From contig JASBST010000034.1 in NCBI GenBank assembly GCA_030148775.1, forward strand, positions 1-41,562: a stretch of 41,562 bases of DNA, in the 5' to 3' direction. The notes under the pieces were generated by a model. It searched no databases, was not told the DNA's origin, and saw only the letters and a list, made by a program, of their open reading frames with translations. Below are positions 16,389-27,259 of the stretch, in pieces. Source of the stretch: Thiogranum sp. (GTDB taxonomy: Bacteria; Pseudomonadota; Gammaproteobacteria; DSM-19610). Numbering within the stretch: position 1 is the first letter of the stretch; each line of letters opens with the position of its first letter. The translations under genes were made by a program, and so were the position numbers.

Positions 16389-18094
16389 GTCGAGCGGTCC
16401 CAATCAGTCGCGCCCGCCGTGTCCTGCTGCTGGGCCTGCTGTTGTCCGGTTTTGCGCTGCTGGCCGGGCGCAGCGCGCAACTGCAATTGCTGGATGGCGA
16501 GTTTCTTCAGGGGCAGGCCGACGCGCGTCATCTGCGCGTGGTGCAGGTGCCCGCGCACCGCGGCATGATCACTGATCGCAACGGCGAACCGCTGGCGATC
16601 AGCACGCCGGTGGAGTCGGTGTGGGCCAATCCGCGCGAGTTGGTGGCCAGCCGCACCGACCTGGCCCGCGTCGCGTCGCTGTTGGATTTGCGTGTCGATC
16701 GGATGCAGCGTCTGCTCGGCCAGCGTAAAGACCGCGAATTCGTTTACTTGCGGCGTCACCTCGCGCCCGACAAGGCGCAGCGGGTTGCCGATCTGGAAAT
16801 TCCCGGCATCTATCTGCAGCAGGAATACCGGCGTTACTATCCGGCCGGCGAGGTCACCTCACACCTGATCGGTTTCACCAACATCGATGACCACGGCCAG
16901 GAAGGGCTGGAGCTGGCGTACGACAATTGGCTCAGTGGCGAGCCGGGCGCCAAGCGCGTGGTCAAGGACGGACGCCGGCACATCGTGGGGAATGTGGAAA
17001 ACATCCGCTCGGCGCACCCCGGCAAGGCCCTGGCGCTGAGCATCGACCGGCGTATTCAGTACCTCGCCTATCGCGAGCTGAAGGCGGCGGTCAAGCAGCA
17101 TCATGCCCGTTCCGGATCGATTGTGGTGCTCGACAGCCGTAGCGGCGAAGTGCTGGCGCTGGCCAACCAGCCCGCCTACAACCCCAACAACCGCCGTCAT
17201 CTCAACGCCGCCAGTCTGCGCAACCGCGCCATTACCGATGTCTTCGAACCGGGTTCGACTATGAAGCCTTTCGTTGTCGCCACCGCGCTGGAGAGCGGTC
17301 GCTATCAGCCGGGGACGCAGATCGACACGTCGCCGGGCCTGTTCCAGGTCGGTACCTATACCATTCACGACATGCACGACTACGGCGTTCTGGACCTGAC
17401 CGGTGTACTGCGTAAATCGAGCAATGTGGCGGCCAGCAAGATCGCCTTGACGCTGGATCCGCGCCAGGTCTGGCGCGACTATTCGGCGGCCGGCTTTGGC
17501 GTGTCGACCGGCAGCGGCTTCCCCGGCGAGGCCGACGGTTATCTCGCCGACTGGCGCCGCTGGCGCGATGTCGAGCGGGCCTCGCTGTCGTATGGCTACG
17601 GGTTGTCAGTGACCTGTATCCAACTGGCGCAGGCCTACAGCGTCCTGGCCAACGACGGCTACCGGGTGCCGGTGACGCTGCTGCGCCGCGGCCGTCCGAC
17701 GGTGGAGAAGCAGGCGGTGTTCGCACCGGCGGTGGCGCGCACCGTGCGCAGAATGCTCGAAGAAGTGGTCAAACCCGGTGGCACGGCGCCGCTGGCCGCC
17801 GTCAACGGTTACCGGGTCGCGGGCAAGACCGGCACGGTGCACAAATCCGAAGCCGGCGGCTACGCCAAAGACCGCTACGTGGCGGTGTTCGCCGGACTGG
17901 CGCCGGCCAGCGACCCGCGTCTGGTGACGGTGGTGGTGATCAACGAGCCGTCCAAGGACGAACATTTCGGTGGCCAGGTGGCCGGCCCGGTGTTCTCGCG
18001 CGTGATGGCCGGCGCCCTGCGGTTGTTGAACATCTCCCCCGACGACGTCTCCCTGTTGCAGACGCGGCTGCCCGAGGCGGAGGGTCCGGCATGA
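16385..18094 (+). CDS. ftsI: Septal peptidoglycan transpeptidase FtsI (PBP3)
   Basis: FtsI crosslinks septal peptidoglycan together with the glycosyltransferase FtsW. The 569-residue protein has an N-terminal membrane anchor (VLLLGLLLSGFALLAG), the class B PBP pedestal (RGMITDRNGEPLAISTPVESVWANP), and the penicillin-binding domain. Active-site motifs are Ser291-Thr-Met-Lys294, Ser345-Ser-Asn347 and Lys481-Thr-Gly483. Length is near E. coli FtsI (588). It is coupled to ftsL and to murE by ATGA overlaps. Confidence 0.98.
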   Translation: MSRAVPISRARRVLLLGLLLSGFALLAGRSAQLQLLDGEFLQGQADARHLRVVQVPAHRGMITDRNGEPLAISTPVESVWANPRELVASRTDLARVASLLDLRVDRMQRLLGQRKDREFVYLRRHLAPDKAQRVADLEIPGIYLQQEYRRYYPAGEVTSHLIGFTNIDDHGQEGLELAYDNWLSGEPGAKRVVKDGRRHIVGNVENIRSAHPGKALALSIDRRIQYLAYRELKAAVKQHHARSGSIVVLDSRSGEVLALANQPAYNPNNRRHLNAASLRNRAITDVFEPGSTMKPFVVATALESGRYQPGTQIDTSPGLFQVGTYTIHDMHDYGVLDLTGVLRKSSNVAASKIALTLDPRQVWRDYSAAGFGVSTGSGFPGEADGYLADWRRWRDVERASLSYGYGLSVTCIQLAQAYSVLANDGYRVPVTLLRRGRPTVEKQAVFAPAVARTVRRMLEEVVKPGGTAPLAAVNGYRVAGKTGTVHKSEAGGYAKDRYVAVFAGLAPASDPRLVTVVVINEPSKDEHFGGQVAGPVFSRVMAGALRLLNISPDDVSLLQTRLPEAEGPA

Positions 18095-19620
18095 TGGCGG
18101 CCGAATCGATGCATGAGGGCATGAGCCTGGCGCAATTGCTGGCGCCGTTTGCATCGCCCGGGACGACGCTGCCCGAGCAGCTTGTCGGCGGTCTGGCGAC
18201 CGACAGCCGTCTGCTGGCGCCCGGCGATCTGTTCCTCGCTGGCAAGGGTTTGCAAGTGCACGGCCTGGCGCATCTGGAGCAGGCGCTGCAGCGCGGGGCG
18301 GCGGCCGTGGCCTGGGAACCCGACGGCGACCCGGCCTGGCCCGAGCGGCTTGCAAGACTGAGCGTGCCGGTGGTGGCGGTAGCGGATCTGCGTCGCAAGC
18401 TGGGCGTCATCGCCGATCGTTTTTATGCCCATCCCTCGGCGGCGATGCAGGTCATCGGCGTCACCGGCACGGACGGGAAAACCTCGGTGGCGCATTTCAT
18501 CGCCCAGGCGTTGAGCGATCCCGGGCGCGCCTGCGGCTTGTTGGGCACACTGGGCTATGGCGTCTATGGCGATCTGCATCCGGCGACCCACACCACCCCC
18601 GATGCGCTGCGCCTGCAGGCCGAGTTCGCCCGCCTGCGCGCCGCCGGTGTGCGCCAGGTCGCGATGGAGGTTTCATCGCACGCGTTGCACCAGTACCGCA
18701 GCGACGGAACCCGATTCGCCACAGCCGTGCTGACCCAGCTCAGCCGCGATCACCTGGACTACCACGGCAGCCTCGAAGCTTATGCGGCGGCCAAGCAGCG
18801 TCTGTTCATGAGCCCCGGTCTGCGGGCGGTGGTATTGAACGCCGGCGACGCGTTCGGCTGCCGCCTGGCGACCCGGGTGTCGTCGCAGCTGCAGGTGTTC
18901 GCCTACGGTCATCCGCAGCATCGCAGCGACCGGTTGGCCGAGCACTGGCTCACGGCGGAGTCCGTCGCCGCGACGGCACATGGCATGACGGTTGAAGTGA
19001 ACAGCAGCCGCGGGCGCGCTACCCTGAACGCCGCCGTGCTCGGCGCGTTCAACGCCGACAATCTGATGGCGGCCCTGGGCGCGTTGCTGAGCACCGGACT
19101 TACGCTGGACGAGGCGGTGCGGCGTCTGCGGACGGTCTCGCCGGTACCGGGGCGCATGGAGTTGTTCGACCTGCCGGGCCGGCCCGCCGTGGTGGTCGAC
19201 TATGCCCATACCCCGCATGCGCTGGCGAGCGTCCTGCAGGCGCTGAGACCGCACTGCCGCGGCAAACTGTTCTGTGTGTTCGGCGCCGGCGGCGATCGTG
19301 ACCCCGGTAAGCGCCCGCAGATGGGTGCCGCTGCCGAGCGTTATGCCGACGTGGTCGTGCTGACCAGCGACAATCCGCGCAACGAGCCGGCGGAACGCAT
19401 CATCGACCAGATCGCCGCCGGCTTGCAGCGGCCGCGACAGGCGCGGCGGCTGGTCGAGCGTGGCGCCGCCATCGAGGCGGCCATCGCCGCCGCGCAAGCC
19501 GACGATCTGGTGCTCATCGCCGGTAAAGGGCATGAGGACTACCAGCAGATCGGTGCGCAACGACTGCCATTCAGCGACCGCGAGCGGGTGCGCCTGGCGT
19601 TGCGGGGGCGGGGCGAATGA
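18091..19620 (+). CDS. murE: UDP-MurNAc-tripeptide synthetase (meso-DAP adding)
   Basis: MurE adds the third amino acid to UDP-MurNAc-L-Ala-D-Glu using ATP in the cytoplasm. The ATP-binding loop is GVTGTDGKTS with Lys130. The motif Asp427-Asn-Pro-Arg430 (DNPR) marks specificity for meso-diaminopimelate rather than lysine. The C-terminal KGHEDYQ is also typical. The protein is 509 residues. Two ATG codons lie at 18091 and 18094; the first overlaps the ftsI stop. Its own stop overlaps murF (ATGA). Confidence 0.98.
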   Translation: MMAAESMHEGMSLAQLLAPFASPGTTLPEQLVGGLATDSRLLAPGDLFLAGKGLQVHGLAHLEQALQRGAAAVAWEPDGDPAWPERLARLSVPVVAVADLRRKLGVIADRFYAHPSAAMQVIGVTGTDGKTSVAHFIAQALSDPGRACGLLGTLGYGVYGDLHPATHTTPDALRLQAEFARLRAAGVRQVAMEVSSHALHQYRSDGTRFATAVLTQLSRDHLDYHGSLEAYAAAKQRLFMSPGLRAVVLNAGDAFGCRLATRVSSQLQVFAYGHPQHRSDRLAEHWLTAESVAATAHGMTVEVNSSRGRATLNAAVLGAFNADNLMAALGALLSTGLTLDEAVRRLRTVSPVPGRMELFDLPGRPAVVVDYAHTPHALASVLQALRPHCRGKLFCVFGAGGDRDPGKRPQMGAAAERYADVVVLTSDNPRNEPAERIIDQIAAGLQRPRQARRLVERGAAIEAAIAAAQADDLVLIAGKGHEDYQQIGAQRLPFSDRERVRLALRGRGE

Positions 19621-20981
19621 TGACCATGCAGCTATCGGCGGCGGCGCGGGTACTCGACGCCAGGTGCGAGGGCGACGATGTGTCGTTCACCGGTGTCAGT
19701 ACCGACACCCGGACCCTCAGCGCCGGAAATTTGTTTGTCGCCCTGCGCGGTCCCCACTTCGACGGCCATCGGTATCTGCAGCAGGCGCAGGCGCGCGGCG
19801 CGGTGGCCGCGGCGGTGAGCCAGCTTCAGACTGGCGGCCTGCCGCAGTTGCAGGTCGAGGATACCCGGCTGGCGTTGGGCTCGCTGGCCGCGCACTGGCG
19901 CAGTCGCTTCGACCTGCCACTGGTCGCGGTGACGGGCAGCAACGGTAAAACCACCGTCAAGGAGATGCTCGCGGCGATTCTGCGTCGCTGTGGCAACACC
20001 CTGGTGACTCAGGGTAACTTCAACAACGATATCGGCGTGCCCCATACATTGTTCCGCCTTGGGCCGGAACACGCCTACGCGGTGGTGGAGCTGGGCGCCA
20101 ACCATCCGGGTGAGATCGCCTACCTGACCGGTCTGGCGCAGCCGCTGGTGGCTTTGATCAACAACGCGGGTCCGGCGCACCTAGAGGGTTTCGGCAGCAT
20201 CGAGGGTGTGGCCCGGGCAAAGGGCGAGCTGTTCGCCAGCGCCGGTCCGCAGACCACCTGCGTCATTAACGCCGACGATACCTACGCGCCTGTGTGGCGC
20301 AGCCTGGCCGCGCCGCGGCCGACCGTGAGCTTCGGATTGGAAATGCAGGCCGACGTTTCCGCCCAATGGCGCGGCGATATCGACGGCAGCGATGTTCAGC
20401 TGCGCACGCCGAAAGGACAGGCGCACACGCGACTGGCGCTGCCGGGACGTCACAACGTGATGAACGCGTTGGCCGCCGCCGGCGCGGCTTGCGCGCTCGA
20501 CATCGATCCCGCTGTCATCGCCGCCGGTCTGGCCGATGTGCAACCGGTCAAGGGCCGCTGGCAATCGCTGCAGGGCATAAACGGCGTACGTATCATCGAC
20601 GACACCTACAATGCCAATCCGGCCTCGCTCGATGCCGGGCTGGCATTGCTGGCGGCGTCCGACGGCGAGCGCTGGCTGGTACTGGGCGGCATGGGTGAAC
20701 TCGGCGAAAGCGGCCGCCATCTGCACACCGATACCGGCACTGCCGCGCGCCGCGCCGGCGTCACCCGCCTGTTCACTCTGGGCGAGCTGGCCGCGCTGGC
20801 GGCGCAGTCGTTCGGTCCCGGGGCGAGCGCCTACGACAGCCACGAGGCGCTGGTGACCGATCTGCGGGCGGCCTTGCAGCCGGGCGTCACGCTGCTGGTC
20901 AAAGGCTCGCGCTCGATGCAAATGGAGCGGGTGGTGCGGGCATTGCTCGATGACGCCACCGCGGGGCAGGGGGTGCGCTGA
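19617..20981 (+). CDS. murF: UDP-MurNAc-tripeptide:D-Ala-D-Ala ligase
   Basis: MurF adds D-Ala-D-Ala to complete the UDP-MurNAc-pentapeptide. The 454-residue protein has the three Mur ligase domains, with ATP loop [14 protein letters not shown] (Lys111), the [15 protein letters not shown] segment typical of MurF, and the C-terminal domain with [15 protein letters not shown] and [11 protein letters not shown]. It overlaps murE by four bases and mraY by one. Confidence 0.98.
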   Translation: MMTMQLSAAARVLDARCEGDDVSFTGVSTDTRTLSAGNLFVALRGPHFDGHRYLQQAQARGAVAAAVSQLQTGGLPQLQVEDTRLALGSLAAHWRSRFDLPLVAVTGSNGKTTVKEMLAAILRRCGNTLVTQGNFNNDIGVPHTLFRLGPEHAYAVVELGANHPGEIAYLTGLAQPLVALINNAGPAHLEGFGSIEGVARAKGELFASAGPQTTCVINADDTYAPVWRSLAAPRPTVSFGLEMQADVSAQWRGDIDGSDVQLRTPKGQAHTRLALPGRHNVMNALAAAGAACALDIDPAVIAAGLADVQPVKGRWQSLQGINGVRIIDDTYNANPASLDAGLALLAASDGERWLVLGGMGELGESGRHLHTDTGTAARRAGVTRLFTLGELAALAAQSFGPGASAYDSHEALVTDLRAALQPGVTLLVKGSRSMQMERVVRALLDDATAGQGVR

Positions 20982-22063
20982 TGCTATTGGCGCTATTCGA
21001 GTATCTGACGCGCTACTATAGCGGCTTCAACGTCTTCCAGTATCTCACCCTGCGCACGATTCTGGGGGTGTTGACGGCACTGATGATCTCCTTCGTGATC
21101 GGTCCGGTGATGATCCGCCATTTGAGCTTCCGCCAGATCGGTCAGCAGGTGCGTGACGACGGGCCCGCCTCGCACCTCTCCAAAGCCGGCACGCCGACCA
21201 TGGGCGGGGCGCTGATCCTGGTGGCGATCGCGGTCTCGACGCTGTTGTGGGCCGACCTCGGTAACCGCTATGTCTGGGTGGCGTTGCTGGTGACCAGCGC
21301 GTTCGGTGCCATCGGCTGGGTGGACGACTACCGCAAGATTGTCTACGGCAACAGCCGCGGTCTGTCCGCGCGGGCCAAATATGGTTGGCAGTCGCTGGCG
21401 GCGCTGGTGGCGGGGGCATATTTGTTTTACACCGCCCAGTCGGCGGCCGAGACCGAGCTCATCGTGCCCTTCTTCAAGGATATCGCCATTCCGTTGGGCG
21501 CCTGGTACGTCCTGGTGGTGTACTTCGTCGTCGTCGGGTCGAGTAACGCGGTCAACCTCACGGACGGTCTGGACGGTCTGGCCATTCTGCCCACCGTCCT
21601 GATCGCCGGCGCGTTGGCGGTGTTCGCCTACGCCACCGGTAATATCAATATCTCCGGCTATCTCGCCATCCCCTTTATTCGCGACGCCGGCGAAGTGGCC
21701 GTGTTCTGCGGCGCCATGGTTGGCGCCGGCTTGGGCTTTCTGTGGTTCAACGCCTATCCGGCCCAGGTGTTCATGGGGGATGTCGGCGCGCTGGCGCTGG
21801 GGGCCGCGCTCGGCATCGTCGCGGTGCTGACGCGCCAGGAGCTGGTGTTTTTTCTGATGGCCGGCGTATTCGTCATGGAAACCGTGTCGGTCATCCTTCA
21901 GGTGGCATCTTTCAAACTCACCGGCCGACGCATTTTCCGCATGGCTCCGCTGCACCATCATTTCGAACTCAAGGGCTGGCCGGATCCGCTGGTGATTGTG
22001 CGTTTCTGGATTATTACCGTGATTCTGGTGTTGTCCGGTCTGGCAACACTGAAAATTCGTTAG
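20981..22063 (+). CDS. mraY: Phospho-MurNAc-pentapeptide translocase
   Basis: MraY transfers phospho-MurNAc-pentapeptide to undecaprenyl phosphate to make lipid I at the inner membrane. The protein has 360 residues, the E. coli length, and ten predicted helices. Diagnostic sequences are [13 protein letters not shown], the catalytic [19 protein letters not shown], and the histidine cluster [14 protein letters not shown]. Its ATG shares one base with the murF stop. A tiny ORF follows before murD. Confidence 0.98.
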   Translation: MLLALFEYLTRYYSGFNVFQYLTLRTILGVLTALMISFVIGPVMIRHLSFRQIGQQVRDDGPASHLSKAGTPTMGGALILVAIAVSTLLWADLGNRYVWVALLVTSAFGAIGWVDDYRKIVYGNSRGLSARAKYGWQSLAALVAGAYLFYTAQSAAETELIVPFFKDIAIPLGAWYVLVVYFVVVGSSNAVNLTDGLDGLAILPTVLIAGALAVFAYATGNINISGYLAIPFIRDAGEVAVFCGAMVGAGLGFLWFNAYPAQVFMGDVGALALGAALGIVAVLTRQELVFFLMAGVFVMETVSVILQVASFKLTGRRIFRMAPLHHHFELKGWPDPLVIVRFWIITVILVLSGLATLKIR

Positions 22064-22075
22064 TGGGGTATGACG

Positions 22076-22150
22076 ATGGATGAAAAGAGTCAGATAGCGA
22101 TTGTCGGCGTGACTTTTGTGGTCATTGCGGTCGGATTGGTGTTGCTCTGA
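22076..22150 (+). CDS. Putative 24-residue single-helix membrane protein
   Basis: I do not recognise this ORF. It encodes a charged start (MDEKSQ) followed by an almost pure hydrophobic helix (IAIVGVTFVVIAVGLVLL) and then stops. A GGGG ribosome site at 22065-22068 lies 7 nt before ATG 22076; an in-frame ATG at 22070 would give 26 residues but sits too close to that site. The ORF fills most of the 105-nt gap between mraY and murD, in a cluster where other junctions overlap. The helix length is right for one membrane pass. It could be a real microprotein or a chance frame; size limits certainty. Confidence 0.45.
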   Translation: MDEKSQIAIVGVTFVVIAVGLVLL

Positions 22151-22168
22151 GTTGACAGACGCAAGGCG

Positions 22169-23533
22169 ATGCAGGCGGTAGCGAACTATATGGTGAACGA
22201 AACACAGCGGCAGCCCCGTACGTTGATTGTCGGTCTCGGCGCGACCGGGCTGTCGTGCGCGCGCTTTCTGGCCGCGCACGGCGTCGAGGTGGCCGTCACC
22301 GACAGCCGCGAGCGTCCGCCGGCGGTGGACGCCATTCGCGACGAACTGCCCGATGTCGCCTTGTTTCTCGGTGGCTACGCGCCGGATGTTTTCGCTCGCG
22401 CGCAACGGCTGGTGGTCAGCCCCGGGGTCTCCTTGCGCGAACCGCTGATAGCGGCCGCCGCGCGCCGCGGCGTCGAGGTCATCGGCGACGTCGAATTATT
22501 CGCCCGCAGCGCGCGCGCACCGGTGGTCGCCATCACCGGTTCGAACGGTAAAAGCACGGTGACCACGCTGGTCGGCGCAATGGCGCGTCAGGCCGGATTG
22601 CGGGTGCGGGTGGGCGGCAATCTCGGCACGCCCGCGCTCGATCTGCTGGCCGACGAAGAGCCCGATCTGTACGTGCTGGAACTGTCCAGCTTCCAGTTGG
22701 AGACGGTAAACAGCCTGCGCTGCAAGGCGAGCGCGGTGCTGAATATCAGCGCCGACCATCTGGACCGTTATCCGGGGCTGGATGAGTATGCGCAGGCGAA
22801 GCGGCGCATCTACGCCGGCGCCGGGATGCAGGTGATCAATCGCGACGACCCGACAGCGGCGGCGCTGGCCGCGGTGCAGGGTTCGCGCCTGAGCTTCGGT
22901 CTGGACGCGCCGGAGGGAGAGGATTTCGGCGTCGTCGAAGCTGACGGCGAGGACTGGATCGTCCGCGGCGCCGAACGCTGGCTGCCAGTATCGCACCTGC
23001 GTATCGCCGGGCGGCATAACCTGTCCAACGCTGTCGCCGCGCTGGCGCTGGGCAGCGCCGCCGGCATCGAGCGGCAGGCGATGCTGCGCGTGTTGCGGGA
23101 ATTCCAGGGTCTGCCACACCGGACCCAGTGGGTGGCCGAGATTGGCGGCGTCTCCTGGTACAACGATTCCAAGGCCACCAATGTCGGCGCCACCCTCGCC
23201 GCGGTGCGCGGATTCGACGCCCCGCTGGTGCTGATCGCGGGCGGTCAGCCCAAGGGAGCGGATTTCAGCGAGCTTGCCAGCATCGGCGGGCGCTTGCGCG
23301 CGCTGGTGCTGATCGGTGAGGCCGCGGAGCAGATCGCACGGTCCCTGGACGACGGGCAACTGCCCATCCGGCGGGCCGACTCCATGCGCGAGGCGGTGGC
23401 GGTGGCGGCGCAGCTGGCGCGCAGCGGCGATCTGGTCTTGCTGTCGCCGGCCTGTGCGAGCTTCGACATGTTCGACAACTATCAGCATCGGGGCGATGTT
23501 TTCGTCCGGGCGGTGCGGGAGCTGGCATCGTGA
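22169..23533 (+). CDS. murD: UDP-MurNAc-L-Ala:D-Glu ligase
   Basis: MurD adds D-glutamate to UDP-MurNAc-L-Ala. The N-terminal Rossmann-like domain has TLIVGLGATGLSCARFLAAHGVEVAVTDSRERPP, the ATP loop is ITGSNGKSTVTTL (Lys128 from this start), and the C-terminal part has WYNDSKATNVGATLAAV and a GGQPKGADF motif. ATG 22169 gives 454 residues but has AAGG only 2 nt upstream; ATG 22190 gives 447 and fits family length better. The stop overlaps the ftsW start (GTGA). Confidence 0.97.
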   Translation: MQAVANYMVNETQRQPRTLIVGLGATGLSCARFLAAHGVEVAVTDSRERPPAVDAIRDELPDVALFLGGYAPDVFARAQRLVVSPGVSLREPLIAAAARRGVEVIGDVELFARSARAPVVAITGSNGKSTVTTLVGAMARQAGLRVRVGGNLGTPALDLLADEEPDLYVLELSSFQLETVNSLRCKASAVLNISADHLDRYPGLDEYAQAKRRIYAGAGMQVINRDDPTAAALAAVQGSRLSFGLDAPEGEDFGVVEADGEDWIVRGAERWLPVSHLRIAGRHNLSNAVAALALGSAAGIERQAMLRVLREFQGLPHRTQWVAEIGGVSWYNDSKATNVGATLAAVRGFDAPLVLIAGGQPKGADFSELASIGGRLRALVLIGEAAEQIARSLDDGQLPIRRADSMREAVAVAAQLARSGDLVLLSPACASFDMFDNYQHRGDVFVRAVRELAS

Positions 23534-24738
23534 ACCTGGCCCTGCTGTTGCCCGACATGCCGGCGCGGCGCGGCGAACGTCTGCCGCCGCTGGATCCGGT
23601 GTTGCTGGTCGCGGTCGCGGCCCTGGCCTCGCTCGGGCTGGTCATGGTCACTTCGGCTTCCATGCCGGTGGCCGAGCGCCTCAACGTCAGCACCTTCTAT
23701 TTCGCCAGCCGTCAGGCGGTTTACCTGGGTATCGGGCTCCTCCTCGGGTTGGCGGTGTTGCGTGTACGCATGGCGCTGTGGGAGCGCGGCAGTCTGGCCT
23801 GCATCCTGTTGGCGATCCTGCTGTTGCTGATGGTGTTGTTGCCCGGCATCGGCACCACGGTCAACGGCAGCACCCGCTGGATCAACCTGGTGGTGTTCCG
23901 TCTGCAGGTCTCCGAGCCGGCCAAGCTGCTGGCATTGATCTATATGGCGGGCTACCTGGTGCGCCATGGCGACGATGTGCGCGAAACCGGTGTCGGTTTT
24001 CTCAAACCACTCGGTCTGCTGGCGCTGGTGGCGCTGTTGCTGTTGCTGGAACCGGACTTCGGCGCCACCGTGGTACTCGCAACCACGGTACTGGTGATGC
24101 TGTTCATCGCCGGGGTCAGTTTGTGGAAATTCGCCGGCCTGATCGCCGCCGCCGGCGGCGCGCTGGCGGTACTGGCGATTACCTCGCCCTATCGCCTGCA
24201 GCGTCTGACCGCCTTCGTCGATCCGTGGAACGATCCCTTCAACACGGACTTCCAATTGACCCAGTCGCTGATCGCCATCGGCCGCGGCGAATGGTTCGGA
24301 GTGGGCCTGGGCGCCAGCATCCAGAAGCTGTTCTACCTGCCGGAGGCGCATACCGATTTCGTGTTCGCGGTACTGGCCGAGGAACTGGGCCTCGTCGGCA
24401 TCCTGGTCCTGCTGGGTTTGTACGCGCTGGTGGTGTATCGCGCCTGGCATATCGCCGCGCGCGCCGGCGACAGCGGCAATCTGTTCGCCGCCTATCTGGC
24501 CTATGGAATCGGCACCTGGCTGGGTGCCCAGGCGCTGATCAATATCGGCGTCAACACGGGATTGCTGCCGACCAAAGGGCTGACCCTGCCGCTGCTGAGT
24601 TATGGCGGCAGCAGTCTGTTGATCACCTGCGTGGCGATCGCCCTGCTGTTGCGTATCGACTATGAGAACCGCTGCACGGTGAACAGCCTGCCGGCATCCG
24701 GGACCGCCGCCGCCAGGCGCCGCAGGAGAACGACATGA
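23530..24738 (+). CDS. ftsW: Septal peptidoglycan glycosyltransferase FtsW
   Basis: FtsW is the SEDS-family polymerase that, with FtsI, builds septal peptidoglycan from lipid II. The 402-residue protein has about ten helices. Family sequences include VMVTSASMPVAER, STRWINLVVFRLQVSEPAKLLALIYMAGYL, the loop DPWNDPFNTDFQLTQSLIAIGRGEWFGVGLG, and LPEAHTDFVFAVLAEELGLVG. The GTG start overlaps murD by four bases, and the stop overlaps murG by four. Confidence 0.98.
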   Translation: MNLALLLPDMPARRGERLPPLDPVLLVAVAALASLGLVMVTSASMPVAERLNVSTFYFASRQAVYLGIGLLLGLAVLRVRMALWERGSLACILLAILLLLMVLLPGIGTTVNGSTRWINLVVFRLQVSEPAKLLALIYMAGYLVRHGDDVRETGVGFLKPLGLLALVALLLLLEPDFGATVVLATTVLVMLFIAGVSLWKFAGLIAAAGGALAVLAITSPYRLQRLTAFVDPWNDPFNTDFQLTQSLIAIGRGEWFGVGLGASIQKLFYLPEAHTDFVFAVLAEELGLVGILVLLGLYALVVYRAWHIAARAGDSGNLFAAYLAYGIGTWLGAQALINIGVNTGLLPTKGLTLPLLSYGGSSLLITCVAIALLLRIDYENRCTVNSLPASGTAAARRRRRTT

Positions 24739-25811
24739 AGTCCCGGCCGATGCTGATCATGGCGGGCGGCACCGGTGGCCACGTCTTTCCGGCGCTGGCG
24801 GTGGCCGAGCAGCTCCAGGCCCGCGGCTGGGAGGTGCATTGGCTGGGAACCCGCGCAGGTCTGGAGGCGCGCGTGGTGCCGGCCACCGGTATCGCGCTGC
24901 ACTGGATCCGCGTCAAGGGCCTGCGGGGTAAAGGCTGGTGGCGCAAACTCAGCGCTCCGCTGATGCTGGCGGGCGCGATGGCGCAGGCCGCTGTCGTGAT
25001 GGTGCGACTGCGCCCCGCGGCCGTGCTGGGCATGGGGGGGTTCGTCACCGGGCCGGGCGGTCTGGTGGCCTGGCTGTTGCGTCGTCCGCTGGTCATCCAT
25101 GAGCAGAATTCAGTGGCCGGTATGACCAATCGCTGGCTGGCACGTCTGGCTGGCTGTGTGCTGGAGGCCTTCCCTGGCAGCCTGCCCCGGGCCCGTCACA
25201 CGGGCAATCCGGTGCGCGCCAGTATTGCCGGCCTGGATTTCATCGCGCCGCAGTGCAGCGGGCGGCGGCCGCGCCTGCTGGTCGTCGGCGGCAGTCTGGG
25301 GGCCGCGGCGCTCAACGAGCTGGTGCCGGCGGCGTTGGCCGGCATGGCGCGGGAACAACTTCCCGAGGTGCGCCACCAGACCGGTTTGAAACTGATCGAC
25401 GCCGCCCGCAAGGCGTATCAGCGCGCCGGCGTGGAGGCGCGGCTGGAGGCCTTCATTGACGATATGGCCGAAGCCTACCGCTGGGCGGATCTGGTGTTGT
25501 GCCGTGCCGGGGCATTGACGATCGCCGAACTGGCCGCGGTGGGCGTGGCCTCGATTCTGGTGCCCTATCCACACGCCGTGGACGACCATCAGACCGGCAA
25601 TGCGCGTTATCTGGTCGACGCCGGTGCGGCGATTCTCCTGCCTCAGTCCGAAATGGATATAGCGCGCCTGCAACGGGAGCTGGCACTGCTGCAGCAGCCG
25701 CAGCGGCTGCGCGAGATGGCGCAAAAGGCCCGCGCCCGCGCCTTGCCCGACGCCGCCGAACGCGTCGCCCGCGCCTGCATCGACGCCAGCGGCTGGCGGG
25801 AGGCGGCATGA
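24735..25811 (+). CDS. murG: Lipid II synthase MurG
   Basis: MurG transfers GlcNAc from UDP-GlcNAc to lipid I on the cytoplasmic face to give lipid II. The 358-residue GT28 protein has the N-terminal glycine loop [18 protein letters not shown] (residues 10-27), a second glycine loop [21 protein letters not shown], and the C-terminal UDP-binding part [35 protein letters not shown]. It is coupled to ftsW upstream and murC downstream by ATGA overlaps. Confidence 0.98.
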   Translation: MKSRPMLIMAGGTGGHVFPALAVAEQLQARGWEVHWLGTRAGLEARVVPATGIALHWIRVKGLRGKGWWRKLSAPLMLAGAMAQAAVVMVRLRPAAVLGMGGFVTGPGGLVAWLLRRPLVIHEQNSVAGMTNRWLARLAGCVLEAFPGSLPRARHTGNPVRASIAGLDFIAPQCSGRRPRLLVVGGSLGAAALNELVPAALAGMAREQLPEVRHQTGLKLIDAARKAYQRAGVEARLEAFIDDMAEAYRWADLVLCRAGALTIAELAAVGVASILVPYPHAVDDHQTGNARYLVDAGAAILLPQSEMDIARLQRELALLQQPQRLREMAQKARARALPDAAERVARACIDASGWREAA

Positions 25812-27259
25812 TGACGGCCGCACAACGCCCGCCACGGCGCACCGATACGCTCGGGCGCATCCGCCACACCCACTTCGTCGGTATCGGCGGAGCCGGCATG
25901 AGCGGAATCGCCGAAGTGATGCTGAATCTCGGCTACGTGGTCAGCGGTTCCGATCTGCGCGACAGCGTCATCACCCGGCGGCTGGCCGACCAGGGGGTGA
26001 GGATTTTCATCGGTCACCATCCGGGTCATATCGAAAGCGCGGACGTGGTGGTGATTTCGAGCGCCGTGGGCGAGGACAACGCCGAAGTCATCGCCGCCCG
26101 CGAGCGCCGCATACCGGTGGTGCCACGAGCCGAGATGTTGGCGGAAATCATGCGTTTCCGCTATGGCATCGCGGTGGCGGGCACCCACGGTAAAACCACG
26201 ACGACCAGTCTGGTCGCCAGTCTGCTGGCCGAGGCCGGCCTGGATCCGACCTTCGTCATCGGTGGCCGGCTCAATAGCGCCAACAGTCACGCCCGTCTCG
26301 GCGGCGGGCGCTATCTGGTCGCCGAGGCCGACGAGAGCGACGCCTCGTTTCTGTACCTGCAGCCGATGCTCGCGGTCGTCACCAATATCGATGCCGACCA
26401 TCTGTCCACCTACGGCGGCGATTTCCAGCGACTGCGGCAGACCTTTATCGAATTTCTGCACCATCTGCCCTTTTACGGCCTGGCGGTCATGTGCCTGGAC
26501 GATCCGCAGGTGCGCGACGTCCTGCCCGAGATCACCCGCCAGGTACGGACCTACGGGATCGCGGCGCAGGCCGCCGACGTGCGCGCGACCGACCTCCGCC
26601 AGGACGGGCTGCAAATGCACTTCCAGGTCAGGCAGGCGGGCTACGCCGATCTGCCGGTGATCTTGAATCTGCCGGGTCACCACAACGTACTCAACGCGCT
26701 GGCCGCCATCGCGATCGCGCGCGAGCTCGACGCCGACGAGGCCAGCATTCAGCGTGGGCTGGAGACCTTCGCCGGGATCGGGCGGCGTTTTCAGGTCAAT
26801 GGCGAAGTGCCGGTGGACGGCGGCACGCTGATGTTCGTCGACGATTATGGCCATCACCCGAGCGAGATCGCCGCCACCCTTGCGGCGGCCCGTAACGGCT
26901 GGCCCGAACGGCGCCTGGTCACTGTCTTCCAGCCGCACCGTTACAGTCGGACGCAGGATCTTTTCGAAGATTTCGCGCAGGTGCTGGTCGACACCGATTT
27001 GCTGCTGATCACGGAAGTCTACGCGGCGGGCGAAGCCACGATCGCCGGTGCCGACGGCCGCGCTCTGTGTCGCGCCGTGCGCGGACGCGGGCGGGTGGAG
27101 CCGGTGTTTGTCGACAACGTCGAGCACCTATCGGCGGTACTCGCCTGTCTGTTGCAGGCCAGCGACCTGGTATTGACCTTGGGCGCGGGTTCGATCGGTG
27201 CGGTGGCCGCCGGCCTGCCCGCCGAATTCGAGGCCGCACGATCGGGAGAGGGAGCATGA
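25808..27259 (+). CDS. murC: UDP-MurNAc:L-Ala ligase
   Basis: MurC adds the first amino acid to UDP-MurNAc. The 483-residue protein contains [31 protein letters not shown] in the N-terminal domain, the ATP loop GTHGKTTTT (Lys129), [10 protein letters not shown], and [13 protein letters not shown] with [10 protein letters not shown] at the end. The frame is open further upstream, but ATG 25808 overlaps the murG stop and gives the family length; ATG 25811 is the alternative. Its stop overlaps the start of a 55-codon ORF. Confidence 0.98.
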   Translation: MMTAAQRPPRRTDTLGRIRHTHFVGIGGAGMSGIAEVMLNLGYVVSGSDLRDSVITRRLADQGVRIFIGHHPGHIESADVVVISSAVGEDNAEVIAARERRIPVVPRAEMLAEIMRFRYGIAVAGTHGKTTTTSLVASLLAEAGLDPTFVIGGRLNSANSHARLGGGRYLVAEADESDASFLYLQPMLAVVTNIDADHLSTYGGDFQRLRQTFIEFLHHLPFYGLAVMCLDDPQVRDVLPEITRQVRTYGIAAQAADVRATDLRQDGLQMHFQVRQAGYADLPVILNLPGHHNVLNALAAIAIARELDADEASIQRGLETFAGIGRRFQVNGEVPVDGGTLMFVDDYGHHPSEIAATLAAARNGWPERRLVTVFQPHRYSRTQDLFEDFAQVLVDTDLLLITEVYAAGEATIAGADGRALCRAVRGRGRVEPVFVDNVEHLSAVLACLLQASDLVLTLGAGSIGAVAAGLPAEFEAARSGEGA

